Part shown: positions 7,856-13,843 of the stretch, piece after piece
Layout of the letters: every line of letters starts with the position of its first letter
Position numbering within the stretch: the first letter of the stretch is position 1
Assembly: GCA_963923455.1 (NCBI GenBank)
Contig: CAWULT010000083.1
Location: 1-19,972, forward strand
Direction of reading: 5' to 3'
DNA length: 19,972 nt
DNA from: CAWULT01 sp963923455
Lineage (GTDB): Bacteria; Acidobacteriota; Vicinamibacteria; Vicinamibacterales; UBA2999
The notes under the pieces: generated by a model
Seen by the model: only the letters and a program-made list of their open reading frames with translations
Told to the model about the DNA's origin: nothing
The model's database searches: none
Made by a program: the position numbers and the translations under genes

Positions 7856-7862
7856 AGAGGAA
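7856..7862 (+). promoter_or_regulatory. Ribosome binding site deciding the greB start
   Basis: AGAGGAA lies 4 bases before the ATG at 7867. It falls inside the coding sequence that would be used if the ATG at 7843 were the start, which argues for the downstream ATG. Confidence 0.5.
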
Positions 7863-7866
7863 CCGC

Positions 7867-8493
7867 ATGCGCAAGGGTTTCATCAGAAGGCCTCCAGCCA
7901 GAAGCGAGGGCCGCGCCCCCGCCGCTGACGGGGCGGCTCCAGGACAGGCCGCGCCGGTCAAGAACTACATCACCCCGGGTGGCCTGCAGCGCCTGCGGGA
8001 CGAACTGCGATTCCTGCTCACGCGGGAACGGCCGGCGGTGACGGCCGTCGTGGCCTGGGCCGCCAGCAACGGCGATCGCAGCGAGAACGCCGACTATCAG
8101 TACGGCAAGCGGCGGCTGCGCGAGATCGACCGGCGCATCCGGTTCCTCCGGAAGCGAATCGACGCCGCGGAAGTCGTGGACCCGGAGAGTCCGCGCAGTG
8201 GCCGGGCGGCCCAGCGCGTGTTCTTCGGGGCCACCGTCCAATACGCCCAGGCCGACGGCACGGAGCGGGAGGTGTGCATCGTCGGGCTCGACGAGGTGGA
8301 CCTCGACCGGAGCCACATCAGCTGGCGGTCGCCGCTGGCGCGAGCGTTGATGAAGGCAGGGCCGGGCGACGCAGTGGTGCTGCGCGCGCCCGGCGGAACC
8401 GAACAGTTGCAGGTGCTCGACGTGCGCTACGCGCGCGTCGACGTGGAGCCGTTTCGCGAGCCGGCCGGGGCCGAAGCCGGCCCGAAGGCCTAG
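7867..8493 (+). CDS. greB: Transcription elongation factor GreB-type
   Basis: GreA/GreB factors enter the secondary channel of RNA polymerase and stimulate cleavage of the backtracked transcript. The coiled-coil N-terminal domain is unmistakable from residue 33 (NYITPGGLQRLRDEL) to about 105, with WAASNGDRSENADYQYGK. The tip acids corresponding to the catalytic pair are Asp70 and Glu73. ADYQYGKRRLREIDRR and the VVDP end of the coil are GreB-like rather than GreA-like. The C-terminal FKBP-like domain (about 115-198) includes VFFGATVQYA, VGLDEVD and SPLARALMKAGPGD. About 32 basic and Ala/Pro-rich residues precede the domain and are not part of the usual family length (roughly 160 aa); about 10 extra residues follow it. 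The ATG at 7867 is chosen over 7843 by its ribosome binding site. Its gene converges on the amidohydrolase gene with 19 bases between stops. Confidence 0.9.
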   Translation: MRKGFIRRPPARSEGRAPAADGAAPGQAAPVKNYITPGGLQRLRDELRFLLTRERPAVTAVVAWAASNGDRSENADYQYGKRRLREIDRRIRFLRKRIDAAEVVDPESPRSGRAAQRVFFGATVQYAQADGTEREVCIVGLDEVDLDRSHISWRSPLARALMKAGPGDAVVLRAPGGTEQLQVLDVRYARVDVEPFREPAGAEAGPKA

Positions 8494-8512
8494 CCTCGGT
8501 CGGCGGGCGTGA

Positions 8513-9913
8513 TCAGCGGGTGCTGGTGGCCGCCCGGCCCGTCACGTCGTCGCGAACCACCTTGCCGCCCTTCATCACGAAGCGCACGCGCTGCAGCTCG
8601 GTGATGTCGGCCAGCGGGTCGCCGTTCACCGCCACCAGGTCCGCGAACTTGCCGGCCGTGATCGAGCCGACGTCGCTCTGCCACCCCATCATCGTGGCGT
8701 TCGCGATGGTGCCCGACTGAATGGCCCGCGCCGGTGCCATGCCGCCGATCTTGACGAGCTTCTCGAACTCCACGGCGTTCGTGCCGTGCACGAAGAACGT
8801 GCCGTCGACGCCGGTGCCGAACAGCACCGCGAGCTTGGGGGTGGCGATGGCCATCTTCATGGCGCGCTCGAAGATCGGGACGATCCGGAACTTGCCGCCC
8901 GTGCTCTTCGCGTCGTTGTCGTCCATGTAGGGGGAGCTGTAGCGGGCGAAGGTGACGTCGTAGGCGATGCCCTTGGCCGCCATCTGGTCGAGCTGGGCCT
9001 GGGTCAGGCCGTAGCCGTGCTCGATGGTGTCGCAGCCGGCCGTGATGGCGTTCTGCAGGCCCTCGCCGCCGAACACGTGGCACCCGGCCTTGCGGCCGTT
9101 CTTGTGCGTCTCGTCGATGATCGCCTGCAGGACCGGCAGCGGGTACTGCGTCTGGTACTGGTCCTCGCCGCCTGGGCCGAACGAGTAGGCGCCCCCGGGA
9201 TACAGCTTCATCAGGTCGACACCCTTGGCGATGTGCTCGCGCACCGCGGCGCGGCCTTCCTCCGCGGACCGCACCACGATCGCCGACCGCGGGTTCGGCG
9301 TGGAGCCGGGCTCCGGCGGCCTGGCGCCCCACACGATGCCGCGGCCGGCCACCTGGAAGCGGGGGCCGTCGAGTTCGCCGTCGTTGATGGCGTTGCGGAT
9401 GTCGATGTCGGCGTAGCCGTTGCTGTGAGAGCCCATGTCGCGGGCCGCCGTGATGCCGCTGTACAGGTCCGCCTGCATGTTGGTGACGGCCATCAGCGTC
9501 ATCCGCTCCGGCGACCAGCCCTGCACGGGGTCGTTGAACATGTGGGTGTGCGCGTCGATGAGGCCCGGCAGCACGGTGGCGCGGCTCAGGTCGATCACGC
9601 GCGCGCCCGCCGGAATCTTCACCTGGGCCGCGGGTCCCACCTCGGCGATCCGCTGGCCGCGGATCACCACTACCTGGTTGGTCAGCATGCGGCCGGCCTG
9701 GCTGTCGAACAGGCGCCCGGCGCGCACCGCCGTCAGCCCGTCAGGGGCAGGGCACTGGGCGAACCCGCTGCCGGGGCGCAGGCAGGGCCGTTCGCCGGTG
9801 CGGCGCCAGGGCTCGGGAGCGCGCTCGCGCGGAGGCGTCGCCGGTGCCTGGGCGTTGAGAACTGCTCCGATGAGGGCAGCGGCCGCCAGGGCCGCGAAAA
9901 GACCACGTGTCAT
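8513..9913 (-). CDS. Secreted metal-dependent amidohydrolase (imidazolonepropionase-like)
   Basis: This hydrolase (466 aa) of the amidohydrolase superfamily is exported by a Sec signal peptide (residues 1 to about 22, ending VLNAQA). The metal site is complete in outline: HxH in DAHTHMF (His122, His124), the bridging lysine in LMKLYPGG (Lys236), His279 in GCHVFG, His299 in IEHGYG, and Asp370 in GVDG as the catalytic-base candidate. The composite beta-sandwich ends are present (VRAGRLFDSQAG at the N-side, GSITAGKFADLVAVNGDPL at the C-side). Related secreted enzymes act on Xaa-Pro or other dipeptides and cyclic amides; the substrate here cannot be told. The ATG has AGGAG 7 bases upstream. It is last in the minus-strand row, 80 bases after the previous gene. 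Two extra cysteines (Cys44, Cys54) in the exported N-terminus may form a disulphide. The family is certain, the specificity open. Confidence 0.9.
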   Translation of the reverse strand: MTRGLFAALAAAALIGAVLNAQAPATPPRERAPEPWRRTGERPCLRPGSGFAQCPAPDGLTAVRAGRLFDSQAGRMLTNQVVVIRGQRIAEVGPAAQVKIPAGARVIDLSRATVLPGLIDAHTHMFNDPVQGWSPERMTLMAVTNMQADLYSGITAARDMGSHSNGYADIDIRNAINDGELDGPRFQVAGRGIVWGARPPEPGSTPNPRSAIVVRSAEEGRAAVREHIAKGVDLMKLYPGGAYSFGPGGEDQYQTQYPLPVLQAIIDETHKNGRKAGCHVFGGEGLQNAITAGCDTIEHGYGLTQAQLDQMAAKGIAYDVTFARYSSPYMDDNDAKSTGGKFRIVPIFERAMKMAIATPKLAVLFGTGVDGTFFVHGTNAVEFEKLVKIGGMAPARAIQSGTIANATMMGWQSDVGSITAGKFADLVAVNGDPLADITELQRVRFVMKGGKVVRDDVTGRAATSTR

Positions 9914-9993
9914 GTGTTGGCTCCTGCGGCCGTGGCCGCGTGCATGCTCGGTTCTGCCTGACTCGGGGCGGCGCGCGGGTGGCCGGGCGTCGC

Positions 9994-11070
9994 TCAGCGA
10001 CCGCCCTTGGCCGCGTCGGGTCCGCTCTTGCGATTGAGGACGTAGTTGCCGCCGCGGTGGATTTCCTCGGCCCGGATCACCGTCCCCTGGGCGTCCGTGA
10101 CGAACTGGTACGAGACGCCTTCGGTGGTGGTGAAGAGCGAGTCCGACTCGGGAATCATCACCACCGCCTCGGGGAGCAGCAGGCCGGTCACGCGAAGTGT
10201 CCCGCCCTCGAGGGTCACCGTCACCTTGCGGAGGTTGGCCCTCCAGTACCCCTCGTAGTAGCCGACGTACTTCCGCAGCGTCTCCTCGGGCACCTTGACG
10301 GCAGCCTTCTCGAGGTCGGAGATGTTGCCCGTCCAGAACTCGGTCTTGGCCTCGCACACCTCCTCGAGCATCTCGGTGTCGGTGACCAGTCGCATCTCGG
10401 ACGTGAAGTGCAGGGGCTTGTTGTAGGCGTCGGGGTCCGTGAAGGTCACGTCCGCGATGAGGTGCCCGAGATCGGGGCGGCGGTACCGCTCCGTCACCCG
10501 GAGCTTCTCGGTGTGGGGCAGCCCGACGTTGTTGAGCCAGGTCTTGTCGTTGAACCCGTTGCTCTCGACGACGAGCGTGTCGCCTTCCCAGTGGCCCACG
10601 GAGTAGCCCTGCCAGATGGGAAACGGGTCCTTCTCGAGCGAGCGCCCGTCGAGATGGATCTGGCGGTAGGTCAGGTTGGGACTCAGGATGGCGATCATCG
10701 CCGGCGTCTGGAGGAACCGCTTCGTCCCCTCGAAGAACTCCGCTTCGGGCCCGCTCGGGCGGCAGATGAAGTCCGGACGGCCCTTGAAGAAATCGTGCGC
10801 GCGTTCCCGCTGCACCTCGAGGGCCCAGGGCTTCATGTCGGCGGGATCGATGCGGAGCGTCTCGAGACCGTCGAGCGCCCCCTGGCCACCCGCCGCGCCC
10901 CAGATGCCGGTCAGGTCGGGCTTGCCGTTGGCGGTGCGGGGCGTCGGGGCCGAGAGGTTCGGTTTGCCGTCGGCCTTGCGGGGCAGCCCGGGCGTGGGGT
11001 GGTCCAGCCACTGAGCGCCGGTTGGGGCGGCCCACAGCAACACCAACCAGACAAAGCAGATTGCTCTCAC
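9994..11070 (-). CDS. Secreted protein of the uncharacterised [WF]EG[DN]xLVVE family with an added C-terminal domain
   Basis: This exported protein (358 aa) has a signal peptide (residues 1-19, ICFVWLVLLWAAPTGAQ). The mature start contains GKPDLTGIW, then DFICRPSGPEAEFFEG, and the core signature GYSVGHWEGDTLVVESNGFN with ERYRRPDLGHLIADVTFTDP behind it. I know this pattern from many acidobacterial proteins annotated only as hypothetical; I know of no tested function. Residues about 260-350 look like a separate small beta domain (PEETLRKYVGYYEG, LFTTTEGVSYQFVTDAQG) of the DUF3471-like kind often found behind serine beta-lactamase-like domains; this is from memory. The start is GTG with GGAGG 5 bases upstream. 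Two other family members lie at 12380-13570 and 18623-19615. The gene is 80 bases upstream of the amidohydrolase and probably co-transcribed with it. Confidence 0.8.
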   Translation of the reverse strand: MRAICFVWLVLLWAAPTGAQWLDHPTPGLPRKADGKPNLSAPTPRTANGKPDLTGIWGAAGGQGALDGLETLRIDPADMKPWALEVQRERAHDFFKGRPDFICRPSGPEAEFFEGTKRFLQTPAMIAILSPNLTYRQIHLDGRSLEKDPFPIWQGYSVGHWEGDTLVVESNGFNDKTWLNNVGLPHTEKLRVTERYRRPDLGHLIADVTFTDPDAYNKPLHFTSEMRLVTDTEMLEEVCEAKTEFWTGNISDLEKAAVKVPEETLRKYVGYYEGYWRANLRKVTVTLEGGTLRVTGLLLPEAVVMIPESDSLFTTTEGVSYQFVTDAQGTVIRAEEIHRGGNYVLNRKSGPDAAKGGR

Positions 11071-11272
11071 ACTGGCCTCCCAGCACCCGCGAAGTCGTCG
11101 GCGGCGCGAGGCGCAATTGTGCTGGACGGCACAAGGGCCGTCAACACCTTCTGGCCGGCCTGCCTCGGAGGAGGTAGGCGCTGCCGTGTGGCGCCTTCTG
11201 GCCCGTCAGATCGTGCGCGCGGAGAGGCTCCGCCGCGTCGTCGTGCCGCCCGGCTGCCGCGCGGTCAGACGT

Positions 11273-11291
11273 GCCCGCGGTGCACGCGGGC
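11273..11291 (-). terminator. Hairpin after the DUF8021-like gene
   Basis: GCCCGCG, loop GTGCA, CGCGGGC: a perfect 7-bp stem about 65 bases beyond the stop of the minus-strand gene that ends at 11355. It lacks a T run. A second weak hairpin (AGGCGC / GCGCCT, 11176-11196) lies further along. The 284-base gap 11071-11354 holds no gene I can support and probably separates two transcripts. Confidence 0.35.
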
Positions 11292-11354
11292 CCGGAGCTG
11301 GGTGGCCAGCATGAAGGCCCGCCCGATGGCGAGGGAGCGCGGCCGCCCTCGACT

Positions 11355-12272
11355 CTAGGGCCGCGGGCCTGTCGGGGCTCCACCCCCCGGACCGGCGCCG
11401 GCTGCACCCCGTCCGCCGGCCCCACCGGTCCGGCCACCCGCGCCGCCGCCGCGGAAGTTCGCCTGCAGCAGGTGGGTGAGGGTGTGCACGTAGCGGAGCT
11501 TGCCGTTCTCGATGCGGAAGAGATGGGTGTCCGGCGCACCGCTGCCGCCACCCGGACCGCCGGCGCCGAAGGTGCAGTACACCACCACCGCGCCGATCGT
11601 CGGGTCGACCAGGAACCGGCGGTTCGCGATGTTCACGCCGCTCGGCACGCCCACGTCGCAGCTGTCGGTGGGGGCCCCAGTGCCGGTGTGCATCCCACCT
11701 TCCGTGCGGTTGCACGGGTAGCCCCACGGCACCCCGTCCTTCTTCCCCTCGAGAAACGCGTCGAGGTAGGCGTTGGCCGCCGCCACCAGCGTGTCACGCG
11801 TGTCGCGGCGGTTGGCGGGGATGACGTCCCACGTCTCGGAGGATGAGTACTTGAGGTAGTTGTCGGCGTTGAACAGCCAGTAGCCCGTCGTGGTCCAGAG
11901 AATCTCGATCTCGGCCAGCTTGTCGCGGTTGACGCGCAGGCGCGTCCCGAGGACGTACGGCTTCGCCTTGTTCGTGACGATCACTTCGGTGAACGTCTGG
12001 CACGTGGTGGGGTCGATCAGGCTCCGGTGATGGTCGATCGCCATCGGCGTCCGGATCAGGCCGCCCGTGATGTCGGCCGGCGCCGCGTTCTCGAAGTAGC
12101 CGAGGCCCGACGCCAGGGGCAGGCCCGACGTGTCCCCCTTCGTCTGCGCGGCGACGTAGAGGTCGACGGCCCGCTGCAGTCCGTCTCGCGAGCAGGACAC
12201 CTGCGCGAAGCCCGACGTGGGGGCGAGCAGCGCGCCCGCGAGCAGCAGGCCGATGAGGGCAAGTCGTGACAT
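11355..12272 (-). CDS. Secreted DUF8021-like protein with Gly-rich tail
   Basis: This exported protein (305 aa) has a signal peptide (MSRLALIGLLLAGALLAPTS, then GFAQ). The body matches, from memory, the fungal secreted family DUF8021: DLYVAAQTKGD, a GYFENAAPADITGGLI block, the MAIDHHRSLIDPTTCQTFTE block, YVLGTRLRVNRDKLAEIE, a WLFNADNYLKY block, then a second half with ANRRDTRDTLVAAANAYLDA, GVPWGYPCNRTEGG, DSCDVGVPSG, NRRFLVDPTIGAVVVYCTFG and LRYVHTLTH. Its two halves resemble paired NTF2/SnoaL-like units. Cysteines at PTTC, YPC and DSC suggest disulphides. The last 35 or so residues are Gly/Arg/Pro-rich low complexity. The start with GGAGGT 6 bases upstream (12272) was chosen over an ATG at 12296 because the signal peptide then begins properly. 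No enzyme activity is known to me for the family. The match to DUF8021 is recall rather than a search. Confidence 0.72.
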   Translation of the reverse strand: MSRLALIGLLLAGALLAPTSGFAQVSCSRDGLQRAVDLYVAAQTKGDTSGLPLASGLGYFENAAPADITGGLIRTPMAIDHHRSLIDPTTCQTFTEVIVTNKAKPYVLGTRLRVNRDKLAEIEILWTTTGYWLFNADNYLKYSSSETWDVIPANRRDTRDTLVAAANAYLDAFLEGKKDGVPWGYPCNRTEGGMHTGTGAPTDSCDVGVPSGVNIANRRFLVDPTIGAVVVYCTFGAGGPGGGSGAPDTHLFRIENGKLRYVHTLTHLLQANFRGGGAGGRTGGAGGRGAAGAGPGGGAPTGPRP

Positions 12273-12278
12273 CGCGTT

Positions 12279-12284
12279 ACCTCC
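12279..12284 (-). promoter_or_regulatory. Ribosome binding site deciding the 12272 start
   Basis: GGAGGT on the minus strand lies 6 bases before the ATG at 12272. The alternative ATG at 12296 lies upstream of this site and would place MACAGGNA ahead of the signal peptide. Confidence 0.6.
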
Positions 12285-12301
12285 AGCACAGGCCATAACG
12301 A

Positions 12302-12335
12302 CACGAGCCGGCGCGCCTTGGCGCGCCGGCTCGTG
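12302..12335 (-). terminator. Perfect 16-bp inverted repeat between two secreted-protein genes
   Basis: The 16 bases 12302-12317 (CACGAGCCGGCGCGCC) are repeated exactly in inverse at 12320-12335, with only TT between. The transcript would fold into a very stable GC-rich hairpin 44 bases after the stop of the upstream minus-strand gene and 30 bases before the next start. On the minus strand it is followed by TCGTTATG, not a clear U run. It may terminate most transcription, protect the 3' end of the upstream message, or limit expression of the downstream gene. Confidence 0.55.
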
Positions 12336-12379
12336 GAAGCAGGAACGTGCGGGCTCGGCGGCCCGACCGCGGATGCGGG

Positions 12380-13570
12380 CTAGTTGCCGCCGCGACCGCC
12401 ACGGCCACCGGCGCCGCCGGCATTGCCGCCACGACCGCCGCGACCAGCCGGCTCGACGTACTCGGGGATCTTCTCCCCGCGCTTGACCATCTCGGCGCGG
12501 CGCTGGTCCTCGACGCGCGAGCCGCGCAGGAGGTTGGGCATCGCGTAGTTGCCCTCGTGGCAGCCGTACTCGTAGTAGCCGTAGCTCTCCTCGCGCGGAA
12601 TCGGCATCCGGTAGGTGAAGGGCGCCACGTAGGTCTTCGGGTCGTTGATCGTCACGCGGTAGTCGAGCGTGTTGGCGTCGGCCAGCGTGAAGCGCTCGAT
12701 GACGACGCCGTCGTCCGACAGGGGCTGGCCGTTCACCGGCGATTCGGGCTTGATGTTGCGCGTCTCGACGACGAGGACGTCACCCTCCCAGCGGCCCACC
12801 GAGGTGCCCATCCAGTTCCTGACCGCCGGGCCCACCTGCCGGCGCCCGTCGGTCGGGATGACGCGCGTCTCGTGGATCATCTCGTTCTGGAAGGCCACCC
12901 AGCCCGGGCCCTGCACGATGCGGCTGCCCGAGTTGTAGATCTTCGGCATCACCGACTGCGTCACGCCCGTGCTGATGCAGCGGTCGTAGTTGCTGCGGTC
13001 GGTCGTCCAGTCGGCCTCCACGCCGTTCAGCTGGCGCCGGCGTGCGGCGGCCGCCTGCTGGCGAGCCTGCCCCGCGGCCACGGCCGCCGGCGTCAGCGCG
13101 GGAATGCGGCCGTTCGGCGGGTCGATCACGTACGACGACACGCGGCTGACGCTGCGCGAGCGCTCCAGCCAGTGCGGCGGCGGCGACACGGCGCCGCCGA
13201 CGGTGCCGAACCGTGCCTCGAACTCCTCGGCGCGCTCCAGCGAGAACTCGTCGCTGTTGTCGTTGGCGACGTTCTCGTCACGCTGCGCGACGCGCTGGCG
13301 GTACTCGTCGTCGTTCAGGCGGTACCGCAGCCCCACCGACTCGGCCCGCTGCATCGGAATGCCCTGCAGGTCGTTGGCGTTGTAGGTGCCCTGAAGGTCC
13401 GGCTCGCCCCACGGGGTCTTCGGCACCTTGTAGCTGCCCAGCGCGGGCACGCCGCCGTCGGGTGTCATCACGCCGGGGGAATCGACCCGGCCTTGGCCGG
13501 AAACAATGCTGGTGGTGAAAGCCCAGGCGCCGGCCAGCGCCACCAGGGACCCGATGAGAAGGCGATTCAT
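12380..13570 (-). CDS. Secreted protein of the uncharacterised [WF]EG[DN]xLVVE family, long form
   Basis: This exported protein (396 aa) has a signal peptide in residues 1 to about 26 (LLIGSLVALAGAWAFTTSIV). The mature part contains TPWGEPDLQGTYNANDLQGI, a charged stretch, the VIDPPNGRIPALTP block, YDRCISTGVTQSVMPKIYNS, QNEMIHETRVIP, the signature GRWEGDVLVVETRN, and YGCHEGNYAMPNLLRGSR near the end. These blocks recur in the same order in the gene at 18623, so the two are true paralogs. The last 25 residues are RGG-type low complexity (GRGGRGGNAGGAGGRGGRGG). No catalytic motif is recognised; the conserved Cys in DRCIS and YGCHEGN may pair as a disulphide after export. The ATG has GGGAG 5 bases upstream. 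A GGCGGGGC / GCCCCGCC inverted repeat (13583-13608) lies just ahead of the start. The function is unknown. Confidence 0.8.
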   Translation of the reverse strand: MNRLLIGSLVALAGAWAFTTSIVSGQGRVDSPGVMTPDGGVPALGSYKVPKTPWGEPDLQGTYNANDLQGIPMQRAESVGLRYRLNDDEYRQRVAQRDENVANDNSDEFSLERAEEFEARFGTVGGAVSPPPHWLERSRSVSRVSSYVIDPPNGRIPALTPAAVAAGQARQQAAAARRRQLNGVEADWTTDRSNYDRCISTGVTQSVMPKIYNSGSRIVQGPGWVAFQNEMIHETRVIPTDGRRQVGPAVRNWMGTSVGRWEGDVLVVETRNIKPESPVNGQPLSDDGVVIERFTLADANTLDYRVTINDPKTYVAPFTYRMPIPREESYGYYEYGCHEGNYAMPNLLRGSRVEDQRRAEMVKRGEKIPEYVEPAGRGGRGGNAGGAGGRGGRGGN

Positions 13571-13582
13571 GTGTGCTCCCTC

Positions 13583-13608
13583 GGCGGGGCCGTCAGACTC
13601 GCCCCGCC
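13583..13608. promoter_or_regulatory. Inverted repeat in the leader of the 13570 gene
   Basis: GGCGGGGC and GCCCCGCC, 8 bp each, are separated by 10 bases and begin 12 bases before the ATG at 13570 on the minus strand. It could be a leader hairpin or operator; it is too far (over 100 bases) from the end of the small-subunit gene to be an obvious terminator for it. Confidence 0.25.
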
Positions 13609-13695
13609 CGCAGTGGGCATGAGTCTACCGCGTCCCGGTCTCCATGTCTCCATCGAGCCCGACGGAGGGAGGGCCGTCGCCCCGGGGCGGCCGGG

Positions 13696-13713
13696 CCCAC
13701 GGCGTGCCGTGGG
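13696..13713 (-). terminator. Hairpin directly after the symporter small-subunit gene
   Basis: CCCACGGC, GT, GCCGTGGG: an 8-bp inverted repeat beginning one base after the TAG of the 42-residue gene on the minus strand. Its position suggests a terminator for the symporter operon. No T run follows. Confidence 0.45.
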
Positions 13714-13714
13714 G

Positions 13715-13843
13715 CTATGGCCCGAAGCCGGGAGGGGCCTTTTCCTTCTGCGGGCTCTTCAGGACGCGCCGGAAGCACCAGAAGGTGAGGACCCAGACGA
13801 ACGTCAGGGACAGGGCCATCGTGATCCAGCCGGCGAGGGTCAT
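13715..13843 (-). CDS. MetS-like small subunit of the NSS symporter (42 aa)
   Basis: This single-span membrane protein has an N-terminal hydrophobic helix (about residues 3-25, LAGWITMALSLTFVWVLTFW) and a short basic cytoplasmic tail (CFRRVLKSPQKEKAPPGFGP). Small subunits of this size partner sodium-dependent NSS transporters in bacteria; MetS with MetP in Corynebacterium glutamicum is the known case. Its ATG overlaps the TGA of the symporter gene by 4 bases (ATGA), which implies translational coupling, and GGGAGG lies 8 bases upstream. It is short enough to be missed by many gene callers. The evidence for a real gene is the overlap, the ribosome binding site and the membrane topology. Assignment to the MetS family rests on size, topology and context; the sequence match is from memory. 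Confidence 0.8.
   Translation of the reverse strand: MTLAGWITMALSLTFVWVLTFWCFRRVLKSPQKEKAPPGFGP

Noticed and set aside
8513..11134. One uninterrupted minus-strand frame suggesting an 873-residue fusion with the amidohydrolase
   Set aside because: The part upstream of 9913 is an out-of-frame reading of the neighbouring secreted protein. The amidohydrolase has its own ATG, AGGAG and signal peptide.
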